64,000 bases of DNA, taken from the NCBI GenBank assembly GCA_020073565.1, contig JAIQEY010000007.1, positions 1 to 64,000 on the forward strand, written 5' to 3'. Positions 30,174-39,589 of this stretch are shown piece by piece (within the stretch, counting starts at the first letter, position 1; every line of letters starts with the position of its first letter). This stretch comes from Terriglobia bacterium. GTDB lineage: Bacteria; Acidobacteriota; Terriglobia; Terriglobales; Acidobacteriaceae. The notes under the pieces were generated by a model, which saw only the letters and a list, made by a program, of their open reading frames with translations, did not search any database and was not told where the DNA came from. Position numbers and translations under genes: made by a program.

Positions 30174-30938
30174 ATGGCCGCGATGCCCGCACCACCCGTG
30201 CCTGATCCCGTTGCCGCAGACGCACCGTTATCGGAACCAGCGCGCGTCATCAACACGTTTATTGCGCCGAGCAAGACTTTCACCGACCTGCGCCGGAGTG
30301 CCAGCTGGTGGCTGCCATTCCTGATCGGCGGGATCGTCTATGTCATGTTTATCTACGTCGTTGACCAGAAGGTTGGATTTCGCAAAGTCGTAGAAAATCA
30401 AATCCGCATTCAGCCGAAGCAGGCTGCACGCCTGGAGAGCTTGCCGGCCGACCAGCGCGAAACCGCCATGCGGCAGCAGACTGGGTTCTGGAGAGTGTTC
30501 TCCTACGTGGGCCCGGTTATCGGATTACTCTTTTATCTCATCATATCCGCTGTGTTGTTCGGCACGTTCAAGTTCGCCGTGAATGCGGACATCCGTTTCA
30601 AGACGATGTACGCTCTGGTCGTATTCGCGTGGCTACCGCAGGTGTTTGTTTCATTGCTGGCAATCCTTGCCTTGCTCGCCGGCGTGAGCAGCGACGGATT
30701 CATGATTCAGAGTCCGGCAGCGACCAGTCTGGGAGCGTTTGTGGACCCGAGTTCCGCGCCGGTGCTGTTCGCCTTGCTGAGTTCGATCGATGTCTTCACT
30801 TTTTGGAGCCTGGCCTTGATGGCGATTGGCGTCACTTGCATCAGCAAAGTGAAGCGTGGCACGGCCTACGCTGTTGTGTTTGGGTGGTTCGGTTTCTGGG
30901 TACTGATTAAGATCGGCCTTGCTGCCATCTCTTCCTGA
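30174..30938 (+). CDS. Yip1-domain membrane protein
   Basis: A 254-residue membrane protein. After a Pro/Ala-rich head, the VINTFIAPSKTFTDLRRS segment and five hydrophobic helices (residues about 45-250) match the bacterial YIP1 family, whose function is not known. It has a near-perfect ribosome-binding site, GGAGGTGATT, seven bases before the ATG. It is separated by 106 bases from the ABC ATPase on the same strand, and a functional link is not established. Confidence 0.8.
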   Translation: MAAMPAPPVPDPVAADAPLSEPARVINTFIAPSKTFTDLRRSASWWLPFLIGGIVYVMFIYVVDQKVGFRKVVENQIRIQPKQAARLESLPADQRETAMRQQTGFWRVFSYVGPVIGLLFYLIISAVLFGTFKFAVNADIRFKTMYALVVFAWLPQVFVSLLAILALLAGVSSDGFMIQSPAATSLGAFVDPSSAPVLFALLSSIDVFTFWSLALMAIGVTCISKVKRGTAYAVVFGWFGFWVLIKIGLAAISS

Positions 30939-30986
30939 GGCCTGACACAACCAAGGCCCGCACAACCATTTACAATTACCGCGCGC

Positions 30987-32141
30987 ATGCACACGGCAGA
31001 CGTCGTCATCGTCGGCGGAGGCATTGTCGGATCGAGCATTGCTTATCACCTCGTCGCCGCGGGCCGCACGAACGTTCTGGTGATCGAGCGCGAGACGGCG
31101 CAGGGCAAGGGATCCACCGGGAAGAGCATGGGCGGTGTGCGCGCGCAGTTCTCAACACCCGTCAACATCCAGATGTCGCTGTACTCGATCCCGTTCTATG
31201 CGAGCTTTGAGGAACGGCTTGGCTATCCGTGCGACTACCGGCCCCAGGGATATCTTTTTTGCGCGACCAACGACAAGCACATGGCTTACCTGCGCGCGAA
31301 CTACGAAAAGCAGCTGGCTATGGGGCTGAAGAATGTGCGGCTAGTGGCAGGCGACGAGATTCGTGGCATGTTTCCGCTACTGCGCGGCGACGACATTGTT
31401 GGCGGCAGTTTCTGCTCGACCGATGGGTTTGTTGATCCCAACAGCGCGATGGTCGGTTTTATGACGTGGGCTGTCGACCATGGCGCCACGCTTTGGAAGA
31501 ACGCAACGGTGACTGCGATCACGCTTCGTGCCGGAAGCTTCGAGGTTGCGACCACGCGTGACATGGTTTCGACCCCCGCGGTGGTGAATTGCGCGGGACC
31601 CTGGGCGGCGGAGGTCGCCGCGCTGGCCGGAATCGAGTTGCCCGTCGAACCGTTGCGCCGGATGCTGGTTCCGACCGAACCTTTCGATCAGTTCCCACAC
31701 ACTGCGCCCATGATCATCGACATGTCGAATGGCTTCCATTTCCGTCCGGAGAGCCGCGGTTTCCTGTTCGCGTGGAACGATCCGCAAGAAACACCAGGCT
31801 ATAAAACTGATTTCGACCCTGCGTTCACCGAGAAGATCCTGACGCGCGCCGCCGATCGCGTGCCGGTGTTTGAGAACGTCGCGGTGAATCCGAAGCGAGC
31901 CTGGGCGGGGCTGTATGAAATGACTCCCGACCACCATCCGATTCTGGGCGAATCACCTGAAGTGCCCGGCTTTTTCTTTGCCAACGGCTTTAGCGGGCAC
32001 GGCGTGATGCATGCGCCCGCGACGGGAAAGATTCTGAGCGACCTGATTCTCACGGGCAAAACGGATTTGATCGACGCGGATTTGCTGAATTTTGCGCGCT
32101 TTGCGGAAGCACGAATGATTCACGAGACGGCGATGTTGTAG
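30987..32141 (+). CDS. FAD-dependent amine/amino-acid oxidoreductase (DAO family)
   Basis: A 384-residue flavoprotein of the DadA/sarcosine-oxidase-beta group. The FAD dinucleotide-binding motif VVIVGGGIVGSSIAYHL is at residues 5-21, and the family motif KGSTGKSMGGVRAQFS follows near 45-60. The C-terminal GLYEMTPDHHPILGESP and NGFSGHGVMHAPATG segments close the flavin site. Such enzymes oxidise secondary or primary amines of amino acids. It is the first gene of a cassette continuing with a second DAO enzyme, an AhpD-like protein and an aldehyde dehydrogenase. Confidence 0.9.
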   Translation: MHTADVVIVGGGIVGSSIAYHLVAAGRTNVLVIERETAQGKGSTGKSMGGVRAQFSTPVNIQMSLYSIPFYASFEERLGYPCDYRPQGYLFCATNDKHMAYLRANYEKQLAMGLKNVRLVAGDEIRGMFPLLRGDDIVGGSFCSTDGFVDPNSAMVGFMTWAVDHGATLWKNATVTAITLRAGSFEVATTRDMVSTPAVVNCAGPWAAEVAALAGIELPVEPLRRMLVPTEPFDQFPHTAPMIIDMSNGFHFRPESRGFLFAWNDPQETPGYKTDFDPAFTEKILTRAADRVPVFENVAVNPKRAWAGLYEMTPDHHPILGESPEVPGFFFANGFSGHGVMHAPATGKILSDLILTGKTDLIDADLLNFARFAEARMIHETAML

Positions 32142-32150
32142 CCCGATTTG

Positions 32151-32228
32151 CCTTCGTGTACCTTCGTGTCCTTCGTGGTTATAAATTAGAAAGGTGACAA
32201 CCACGAAGGACACGAAGGCGCACGAAGG
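32151..32228. repeat. 30-bp-arm palindrome, CACGAAGG family, copy 2
   Basis: Left arm 32151-32180 and right arm 32199-32228 pair at 28 of 30 positions around an 18-base spacer. The word CCTTCGTG occurs three times in the left arm. It lies between two same-strand oxidoreductase genes, and the right arm ends 17 bases before the second start codon. Confidence 0.92.
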
Positions 32229-32244
32229 TTTTTCCTACAGACCC

Positions 32245-33537
32245 ATGCCCCTGGAACAAAACTATTGGCTCACCACCGCGCAGATGCCCCAGCCTGGGGC
32301 GGAGCCAATGCCGGACACAGCGGATGTGGCCGTGATCGGCGCGGGATTCACCGGGCTGTCGGCCGCACTTGCCCTAGCCAAGCGCGGCGCCAAAGTGGTC
32401 GTGCTGGAATCGGAAACCATCGGCTGGGGCGCGAGTTCGCGCAACGGCGGCATGGTGCTGACCGGGCTGAAACTTGGCGCCAACCAGCTCATTTCAACCT
32501 ACGGACGCGATCTCGCCCGCCGCATGTACGCTGCTTCGCTGGAGTCGATTGCCAGCGTCGAGCGCATTGTCAAAGAAGAGAACATTGCCTGCGACTTCGC
32601 TCGCACCGGTCATCTCGAAGTTGCCTACAAGCAGATGCACTTCGACGACTACGCCCGGCAGGTGGAGGTCATTGGGCGCGAATTCAATCATCAGCTGCGG
32701 ATCGTGCCGCGCTATGAGTTGCGCAGCGAAATCGGGTCAGACATTTATTTTGGCGGCATGGTCGATGAGATCAGCGCCGGGGTCAATCCCGCGCGCTATG
32801 TGGCGGGACTTGGCGCTGCTGCTATGCGTGCCGGTGTCAGGATCTGCGAGCGCACGCGGCTGCAGAACATCCAGCGTGAAGCGCGTGCCGGCGTGCCAGG
32901 ATTCCGGCTCAACAGCTCGCAGGGCGCGATTTGGGCGCGCGACGTACTGGTCGGCACCAGCGGCTATACGGGCGGGGCCACGCCCGCGCTGCGCAACAAG
33001 ATCATCCCGATCGGTTCGTTCATCATCACGACAGAAGTGCTGCCGGATGCACTGGCGTGCGAGCTCAGCCCGCGCAACCGCCAGATCTACGACTCCAAGA
33101 ATTATCTCTACTACTATCGGCTCACGCCCGATCAGCGCATGCTCTTCGGCGGCCGGGCGGCGTTCTTCCCCGAAACCGATCAGACGATTCGCAAGAGCGC
33201 AGAGATACTGCGGCGCGGCATGATTGACGTGTATCCGCAGCTGCGCGACACGAAAGTCGAGTACGCCTGGGGAGGCACGCTCGATTTTTGCTTTGACATC
33301 ATGCCGCACGCCGGGCGGATGGATGGTATTTACTTCGCCGTCGGATACGCCGGGCACGGCGTTGCCATGGCAACCTGGCAAGGTCAGAAAATGGCCGAGT
33401 GGATGGCGGAAGAGAAGACGGACAATCCGTTTGCCGAAATTCCGTTCCCAGGCGCGCCCTTGGGGCTTTACAACGGCAAGCCGTGGTTCCTGCCGTTCGC
33501 GGGCGCGTACTACAAAGTTCTGGACTGGATTTCGTAA
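32245..33537 (+). CDS. FAD-dependent oxidoreductase, PuuB/DAO type
   Basis: A 430-residue DAO flavoprotein distinct from its upstream neighbour. The FAD motif VAVIGAGFTGLSAALALAKRG begins near residue 29, followed by WGASSRNGGMVLTG near 74. The C-terminus has FDIMPHAGRMDGIYFAVGYAGHG. The pattern is closest to gamma-glutamylputrescine oxidases and related amine oxidases that release an aldehyde and ammonia. The ATG at 32245 is preferred: the in-frame sequence upstream is translated palindromic repeat. With the aldehyde dehydrogenase downstream it forms a plausible amine-to-acid pathway. Confidence 0.88.
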   Translation: MPLEQNYWLTTAQMPQPGAEPMPDTADVAVIGAGFTGLSAALALAKRGAKVVVLESETIGWGASSRNGGMVLTGLKLGANQLISTYGRDLARRMYAASLESIASVERIVKEENIACDFARTGHLEVAYKQMHFDDYARQVEVIGREFNHQLRIVPRYELRSEIGSDIYFGGMVDEISAGVNPARYVAGLGAAAMRAGVRICERTRLQNIQREARAGVPGFRLNSSQGAIWARDVLVGTSGYTGGATPALRNKIIPIGSFIITTEVLPDALACELSPRNRQIYDSKNYLYYYRLTPDQRMLFGGRAAFFPETDQTIRKSAEILRRGMIDVYPQLRDTKVEYAWGGTLDFCFDIMPHAGRMDGIYFAVGYAGHGVAMATWQGQKMAEWMAEEKTDNPFAEIPFPGAPLGLYNGKPWFLPFAGAYYKVLDWIS

Positions 33538-33560
33538 TTTCTTACGCCAGGGAGGAATTC

Positions 33561-33968
33561 GTGTCATTGTTCGGACTCATCGAATACGCCGACGCCAGCC
33601 CCGAAGTCCGCGCCATCTACGACGACATCTTGGCGACGCGCAAAACCGATTGGATCAATAATTTCTGGAAGGCGATCGCACATGATCCCGTCCTGCTCAA
33701 GCGCACCTGGGAAGACATCAAGCAGATCATGGCGCTGGGCGCGCTTGACCCGCTCACCAAAGAAATGATCTATGTAGCGGTCTCGGTCACCAATCAGTGC
33801 GAATACTGCATCGCCTCGCACACCGCATCCGCGCGCAACAAGGGCATGACCGATGCCCAGTTCAAGGAGTTGATGTCCGTGGTCGGCATGGCTAACGAAA
33901 CGAATCGCCTGGTGGCCGGCTACCAGGTCGAAGTGGATGACCGCTACAAGCCGCAGCCGGGCAAATAA
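33561..33968 (+). CDS. AhpD-like / carboxymuconolactone decarboxylase family protein
   Basis: A 135-residue all-helical protein. The AhpD-type redox motif CEYCIASHTASAR is at about residues 80-92, with both cysteines and the His in place. Relatives act as alkylhydroperoxidases or in peroxide detoxification. The GTG start at 33561 follows a strong GGGAGGA; the frame is open upstream but overlaps the oxidoreductase gene. Placed between an oxidase that would make H2O2 and an aldehyde dehydrogenase, it may protect against the peroxide by-product, which is an inference from context. Confidence 0.87.
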   Translation: MSLFGLIEYADASPEVRAIYDDILATRKTDWINNFWKAIAHDPVLLKRTWEDIKQIMALGALDPLTKEMIYVAVSVTNQCEYCIASHTASARNKGMTDAQFKELMSVVGMANETNRLVAGYQVEVDDRYKPQPGK

Positions 33969-34083
33969 TCGCGCAACTATCCGCTCGACTCCCACCCGTA
34001 GGCAGGACGGGTGAGGGCGCCGGTCGCTCCACCGACGTTCCTAAAGTTCTATAATCATCCAACACGCTCGGGGAGGATGGCCC

Positions 34084-35529
34084 ATGGCTCAGTTGACGGT
34101 GACTCCAGTTGCAACCCACGGTTTTTTTCTCGATGGGAAGTGGCTGGAAGAGGGCGACACCGTCGAGATTCGCGCACCCTATGACGGCGCAGTGATCGCG
34201 CACGTTTACCAGGGACGCCGCGAACATGCCGAATCCGCCATCGCGGCCGCTGTCAAGGCGTTCGGAACCACGCGGCGGTTGCCCGCCTTCGAGCGCCAAA
34301 GAGTTCTCCGGCAGATTGCGGCCGGCATTCAGGCGCGCAAAGAAGAATTCGTGCGCACGCTGGCACAGGAAGCGGGCAAGCCGATCAAGTCGGCCCGCAC
34401 GGAAGTCGATCGCGCAATTTTTACGTTCACCATCGCCGCCGAGGAAACGGTCCGCGGCTACGGCGAATACCTGCCGCTCGACTGGCAGCAGTCCACCGCC
34501 GGCCGCTGGGGGATTGTGAAGCGGTTCCCGCTGGGGCCGATCGCCGGCATCACGCCATTCAATTTCCCGCTCAATCTCGTGGCGCACAAAGTCGCGCCCG
34601 CTATTGCGGCCGGTTGTTCCATGGTGCTCAAGCCTGCGCCCGAGACGCCGCTCTGCTCGCTGCTGCTCGCGGAAGTCATTCAGCAGGCTGGATGGCCCGA
34701 CGGCGGCCTCAACGTCGTGCTGCTCTCGAACGACGACTCCGGTTTGCTTGTCCGTGACGACCGCATCAGGCTCATCAGTTTCACCGGCAGCGCCTCGGTC
34801 GGATGGGCGATCAAGGCCAACGCCGGGAAGAAAAAAGTTGTTCTCGAACTCGGCGGAAATTCCGGCGTCATTGTTCACAGCGACGCCGACGTTGCCTATG
34901 CCGCCGATCGCTGCGTCACTGGAAGCTTCGCCTATGCGGGTCAGTCGTGCATTTCCGTGCAACGCATTCTGGTGGAACATTCGGTGTATGGAAAATTCAC
35001 GGAATTGTTCCTGGCGGGAGTCAGCAAGCTGAAGCTGGGCGATCCGCTCGACGATTCGAGCGATCTGGGCCCGATGATCCGCGAAAGTGACGCCCTCCGC
35101 GCTGCCGACTGGGTGCAGGAGGCGGTTCGCGGCGGGGCGCGCCTGCTGTGCGGCGGGAAGCGCAATGGCTCGCTGTTCGAACCGACCGTGCTCACCAGCA
35201 CCAAGCCCGACATGAAAGTGAACTGCCAGGAAATTTTCGCGCCCGTGGTGACGGTTGAGCCCTACAACGATTTCGCTTCCGCCTTGCGCGAAATCAACAA
35301 CTCCGCCTACGGGCTGCAGGCGGGATTGTTTGCGCGCGATGCCAAGCTCATCTTTCAGGCTTATGAAGAGCTCGAAGTCGGAGGACTCATCGCCGGAGAT
35401 GTTCCCGCGTTCCGCATCGACCACATGCCCTATGGTGGCGTGAAAGATTCCGGCCTGGGCCGCGAAGGTTTGCGCTATGCGATTCAGGAGATGACGGAGC
35501 CGAAACTGCTGGTCATGAATCTGCGCTGA
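34084..35529 (+). CDS. Aldehyde dehydrogenase, NAD(P)-dependent
   Basis: A 481-residue ALDH that oxidises an aldehyde to a carboxylate. The NAD-binding segment GITPFNFPLNLVAHKVAPAI is near residues 155-175, the base Glu is in LELGGNSG near 257, and the nucleophilic Cys is in AGQSCISVQR near 289. The FRIDHMPYGGVKDSGLGREG motif near the C-terminus is complete. The family resembles lactaldehyde/phosphonoacetaldehyde-type enzymes, but the substrate is open. GGGGAGGA precedes the ATG. TATAAT at 34050 may be a promoter -10 box for this gene. It ends the oxidoreductase cassette. Confidence 0.93.
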   Translation: MAQLTVTPVATHGFFLDGKWLEEGDTVEIRAPYDGAVIAHVYQGRREHAESAIAAAVKAFGTTRRLPAFERQRVLRQIAAGIQARKEEFVRTLAQEAGKPIKSARTEVDRAIFTFTIAAEETVRGYGEYLPLDWQQSTAGRWGIVKRFPLGPIAGITPFNFPLNLVAHKVAPAIAAGCSMVLKPAPETPLCSLLLAEVIQQAGWPDGGLNVVLLSNDDSGLLVRDDRIRLISFTGSASVGWAIKANAGKKKVVLELGGNSGVIVHSDADVAYAADRCVTGSFAYAGQSCISVQRILVEHSVYGKFTELFLAGVSKLKLGDPLDDSSDLGPMIRESDALRAADWVQEAVRGGARLLCGGKRNGSLFEPTVLTSTKPDMKVNCQEIFAPVVTVEPYNDFASALREINNSAYGLQAGLFARDAKLIFQAYEELEVGGLIAGDVPAFRIDHMPYGGVKDSGLGREGLRYAIQEMTEPKLLVMNLR

Positions 35530-35623
35530 ATATTTGTTCTGGCCCTGATCTATGGAAATTCAGTTGCTCGTGCGCCCGATTAAGATTCCCAGATAAAAAA
35601 AAAAGAAAAGCCGAATCAAGCTG

Positions 35624-35651
35624 TTCCCAAAAGCTGCTCAACTGCTATACT
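35624..35651 (+). promoter_or_regulatory. Sigma-70-like promoter candidate for act-cta operon
   Basis: TTCCCA (35624-35629) and TATACT (35646-35651) are spaced by 16 bases, about 110 bases before the actA start codon. An A-rich stretch lies just upstream (35597-35609). The -35 box is weak. It is the best match seen before a long respiratory operon. Confidence 0.4.
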
Positions 35652-35760
35652 CACATGTTTCAGTGCGGTGGGTCACAGGAACAAGTGACGTAATTCACAC
35701 GATCACTTTTTAGCCGGGAGCGGCGCAGGCCGAGCCCGCAAATAATCGGCGCGATCTTCC

Positions 35761-36456
35761 ATGCAGATTTTTCCACGCAGCAGCAACGCAATCGCCCGGG
35801 CCTCGCTGTTCGGCGCCGTCTTTGTCGTGGCCGGATTGGGGTGGCTGTTGTTCCAGCTTCAGCGCTCGCCCTACATCACCTATGCGGGCGTCAGGAAGTC
35901 GCAGCCTGTGCCCTTTAGCCACCAGCACCACGTGACCGGGCTGGGCATCGACTGCCGCTATTGCCACACTTCGGTGGAGCAGTCGAGTTTCGCGGGCATT
36001 CCGCCCACCAAGACCTGCATGAACTGCCATGCGCAGATCTGGACCAACGCCGCCTACCTCGAGCCCGTGCGGGAAAGCTTCCGCAGCGGGAAGTCGCTCG
36101 AGTGGACGCGCGTCAACCAGTTGCCCAACTACGTTTATTTCGACCACAGTATTCACGTCAACAAGGGTGTGGGCTGTAACACGTGCCACGGCCCGGTGGA
36201 TCGGATGCCGCTGATGTATCAGTACGCGTCGCTGCAGATGGAGTTTTGTCTCGACTGCCATCGCGCGCCGGAAAAATATCTGCGGCCGCGCGAGCAGGTT
36301 TTCAACATGCGATACGAGCCACCCTCAACCGGCGAGCCGGTCGTGGTGAATGGAGTTGCTTATGCCGAACAGGACAAATTGGGCGACGCGCTGAAGAAGC
36401 AATACAAAGTCCGTTCGGTTCGAGAAATTACCGATTGCAACACCTGCCATCGCTAG
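35761..36456 (+). CDS. actA: Alternative complex III pentahaem cytochrome subunit
   Basis: ActA is the membrane-anchored multihaem cytochrome of alternative complex III, passing electrons from the Fe-S subunit to a c-type acceptor. The 231-residue protein has one N-terminal membrane anchor (residues about 13-33) and five CxxCH haem sites at about 65 (CRYCH), 86 (CMNCH), 140 (CNTCH), 164 (CLDCH) and 227 (CNTCH). Five haems is the number known for ActA. The last site lies two residues from the C-terminus. It is the first gene of the act-cta operon. Confidence 0.93.
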   Translation: MQIFPRSSNAIARASLFGAVFVVAGLGWLLFQLQRSPYITYAGVRKSQPVPFSHQHHVTGLGIDCRYCHTSVEQSSFAGIPPTKTCMNCHAQIWTNAAYLEPVRESFRSGKSLEWTRVNQLPNYVYFDHSIHVNKGVGCNTCHGPVDRMPLMYQYASLQMEFCLDCHRAPEKYLRPREQVFNMRYEPPSTGEPVVVNGVAYAEQDKLGDALKKQYKVRSVREITDCNTCHR

Positions 36457-36518
36457 CGGCAGGGTTTCAATCGCAAGAACTGAAAGCTGATAGCTGAGAG
36501 CCGACAGCTGAACTGAAG

Positions 36519-39500
36519 ATGAGCATGGACGATCAGAAAACGAAGCAGGCCGCCGTGGATGTCTGCCCGAGCAAGCGGAAACAGCTCGACCTCGCCACTG
36601 TGAAGGCAGAGCTCGAGCAGACGACCGGTCCGGAATACTGGCGCAGCCTCGAAGAGCTTGCGGGCAGCGAAGAGTTTCAGGACATGTTGCACCGCGAGTT
36701 TCCCAAAGGCGCATCCGAGTGGTTCGACGCGTTCTCGCGCCGGGGATTCCTGAAGACGATGGGCGCGTCGCTGGCGCTGGCCGGGCTCACCGGCTGCACG
36801 CGGCTGCCGCTCACCGAGATCGTGCCCTACGTGAAGCAGCCGGAAAACGTTATTCCCGGACGTCCCAAGTACTACGCGACGGCGTTCACGCTCAGCGGTT
36901 ATGCCTCGCCGATTCTGGTGGAGAGCCACCTGTTCCGTCCGACGAAAGTGGAGGGCAACCCGGAGCACCCGGCGAGTCTAGGCGGCACGGATATTTACGC
37001 GCAGGCTTCGATTCTTGATCTGTACGACCCCGATCGCGCGCAGAGCATCACCTACATGGGCGATGTGCGCTCGTGGAATGCCTTCATGGAAGCCGTCCGC
37101 GGCCCGATGGCTGTGCAGAAGAGCATGGCGGGCGGCGGCGTGCGTATTCTGACGCAGACTGTCTCCTCGCCGACGCTGGCCAGTCAGATCCGCAATTACC
37201 TTGCAGCGAATCCGATGGCCAAGTGGCACGTGTGGGAGCCCATCAACCGCGACAACGTTTATGAAGGCGCGAAGTTGGCGTTCGGCGAGGTGGTGGAGAC
37301 ACGCTACGACTTCTCCAAGGCCGATGTTATCGTCTCGCTCGATGCCGACTTCCTCTACGCAGGATTCCCCGGCTCCGCGCGTTACACGCGCGACTTCGCC
37401 GCCCGTCGCAATCCCGATGCGAATATGAACCGGTTGTACGTCATCGAGAGCACGCCGAGTTCGACGGGCATGAAGGCGGATCACCGGCTGCCGATGCGGG
37501 CCAGCGAGATTGAAAAGTTCACATTTGCGCTTGCGAACGCGGTCGGCGCTGGGCCAACCGAAAATGTTGCATCGGTGGAGTGGGCGAAATTCTTTGATGT
37601 TGTCGTCAAAGAGCTGGGTGGGCAAGAAGGGCGAAGCGTTGTGGTTGCTGGAGACCATCAGCCTACTGCCGTCCACGAACTTGCCCATGCGATAAATGCA
37701 AAACTCGGCAATGTCGGCAAGACGGTTTTCTACAGCGACCCAGTGGATGCCAATCCTGTGAACCGGAGCGAGTCTTTGCACGCACTGGTGCAGGATATGC
37801 GCGCGGGCAAGGTGGATCTGTTGCTGATTCTTGGTGGCAATCCCGCCTATGACGCGCCCGCCGAGTTGGAATTCGCATCGGCGCTGAAATCGAATGCCGT
37901 CAATCTGAAGATTTATCTCGGTTCGCATCGCAACGAAACTGCTGAACTATGCCAATGGCATGTTCCCGAAGCGCACTACCTTGAGTCGTGGAGCGATGCT
38001 CGCGCTTACGACGGCACCGTTAGCATTGTTCAGCCGCTGATTGAACCACTGTACGGCGGTAAGAGTGCGCACGAGATCATCACCATTCTCGCCGGCCAGT
38101 CGGGACTGACCGGGCATGACTTAGTTCAGCAGTACTGGCAGAAGCAGCACTCCGGCGCCGACTTCGATTCTTTCTGGCGTAAATCGCTTCACGATGGATG
38201 GGTTGCCGGGACGACGTTCGCGCCCAAGAGCACAGCCGTCAAGTCCTTGACATTCCCTGATGGACAGCCGAGAGTTGCCGACGCCATCGAGCTCAACTTC
38301 CGGCGCGATCCCTCCATCTACGACGGCCGTTTCGCAAACAACGGATGGCTGCAGGAACTCCCGAAGCCGCTCACCAAGCTGACATGGGACAATCCGATCA
38401 TGATCGGCCCGGCCATGGCTGAGCGTCTCAAACTCAATTTCAAGGACGTGGCCGAACTCGAATTCAATGGCCAGAGAGTCAAAGGCCCAGTCTGGATTCA
38501 AGCTGGACATCCCGATAACTCGATCACGGTTTTCCTTGGCTACGGCCGCACGCGCGCCGGCCGCATCGGCACCGGCACTGGTTTTGATGTCAGCCCCCTG
38601 CGCACGAGCAAGGTTGCATGGTTTGCAAGCGGCGCGCAGCTCCGCGCTGTCGGCGGCACCTACCCGCTCGCCAGCACGCAGGGCTATCAGACGATGGAAA
38701 CGCCCGTCGGCGAACGTGAACTGGTGCAAGAGCGCAGCCTTGAGGAGTACAAGAAAAACCCGAATTTCGCCAAGGAAGGCGAAACGCCGAAGGAACTCTC
38801 GCTTTTCCCGAACTTCGACTACTCCAAAGAAGCTTATTCCTGGGGCATGGCGATCGACCTGAACGCCTGCGTTGGATGCAATAACTGCATCATCGCCTGC
38901 CAGTCGGAAAATAACATCGCGGTGGTCGGCAAAGAGCAGACCATGAAGGGCCGCCACATGCACTGGCTGCGCGTCGATGCCTACTACAACGGCCCGCGCG
39001 AGAACCCCAAGGGCTTCTTCCAACCCGTGCCCTGCATGCAGTGCGAGAACGCGCCGTGCGAAGTGGTTTGCCCGGTGCAAGCGACCACGCACAGCAGCGA
39101 AGGCCTGAATGACATGGTCTACAACCGCTGCATCGGCACGCGCTATTGCTCGAACAACTGCCCGTACAAGGTGCGGCGCTTCAATTTCCTGCTTTTCCAG
39201 GATTGGGAAACGCCGCAGTTCAAGCTCATGCGCAATCCCGATGTCACCATCCGCAGCCGCGGTGTCATGGAAAAATGCACGTACTGCGTGCAACGCATCA
39301 ATGAGAAACGCATCGACGTGGAAACCGCTTCGGTACGCGAGGGTGAGGACATCCGCATCGGCGACGATTTGCAGACCGCGTGCCAGCAGTCTTGCCCGGC
39401 GAATGCGATCGTCTTCGGCAACCTGAACGATCCGAATAGCCAAGTCAACAAGTGGAAAGCCCAGGCGAGGAATTACTCCCTGCTGGGCGAGTTGAATACG

Positions 39501-39572
39501 CGGCCGCGCACAACGTATCTGGCAGAAGTCCGCAATCCCAATCCCGAGTTAGAAGGCGGGTCCAAAGCTTAA
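36519..39572 (+). CDS. actB: Alternative complex III Fe-S subunit, TAT-exported
   Basis: A 1017-residue fusion of a molybdopterin-oxidoreductase-like domain (which in ActB lacks the cofactor) and a ferredoxin-like domain. A twin-arginine signal SRRGFLKTMGASLALAGLTG lies near residues 72-91. This unusually late position, after a 70-residue cytoplasmic head, is typical for ActB. The C-terminal part from about residue 783 carries four cysteine clusters: CVGCNNCIIAC, CMQCENAPCEVVCPV, the CIGTRYCSNNCP segment and CTYCVQR with a later CQQSCP. These would bind one [3Fe-4S] and three [4Fe-4S] clusters. It takes electrons from quinol via ActC/ActF and gives them to the haem subunits. Confidence 0.95.
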   Translation: MSMDDQKTKQAAVDVCPSKRKQLDLATVKAELEQTTGPEYWRSLEELAGSEEFQDMLHREFPKGASEWFDAFSRRGFLKTMGASLALAGLTGCTRLPLTEIVPYVKQPENVIPGRPKYYATAFTLSGYASPILVESHLFRPTKVEGNPEHPASLGGTDIYAQASILDLYDPDRAQSITYMGDVRSWNAFMEAVRGPMAVQKSMAGGGVRILTQTVSSPTLASQIRNYLAANPMAKWHVWEPINRDNVYEGAKLAFGEVVETRYDFSKADVIVSLDADFLYAGFPGSARYTRDFAARRNPDANMNRLYVIESTPSSTGMKADHRLPMRASEIEKFTFALANAVGAGPTENVASVEWAKFFDVVVKELGGQEGRSVVVAGDHQPTAVHELAHAINAKLGNVGKTVFYSDPVDANPVNRSESLHALVQDMRAGKVDLLLILGGNPAYDAPAELEFASALKSNAVNLKIYLGSHRNETAELCQWHVPEAHYLESWSDARAYDGTVSIVQPLIEPLYGGKSAHEIITILAGQSGLTGHDLVQQYWQKQHSGADFDSFWRKSLHDGWVAGTTFAPKSTAVKSLTFPDGQPRVADAIELNFRRDPSIYDGRFANNGWLQELPKPLTKLTWDNPIMIGPAMAERLKLNFKDVAELEFNGQRVKGPVWIQAGHPDNSITVFLGYGRTRAGRIGTGTGFDVSPLRTSKVAWFASGAQLRAVGGTYPLASTQGYQTMETPVGERELVQERSLEEYKKNPNFAKEGETPKELSLFPNFDYSKEAYSWGMAIDLNACVGCNNCIIACQSENNIAVVGKEQTMKGRHMHWLRVDAYYNGPRENPKGFFQPVPCMQCENAPCEVVCPVQATTHSSEGLNDMVYNRCIGTRYCSNNCPYKVRRFNFLLFQDWETPQFKLMRNPDVTIRSRGVMEKCTYCVQRINEKRIDVETASVREGEDIRIGDDLQTACQQSCPANAIVFGNLNDPNSQVNKWKAQARNYSLLGELNTRPRTTYLAEVRNPNPELEGGSKA

Positions 39573-39589
39573 GTGGAGCGCAGGTAAGG

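Noticed and set aside
33892..35424. Long minus-strand open frame opposite the aldehyde dehydrogenase
   Set aside because: It lies antisense to a gene with all catalytic motifs and has no recognisable protein features.
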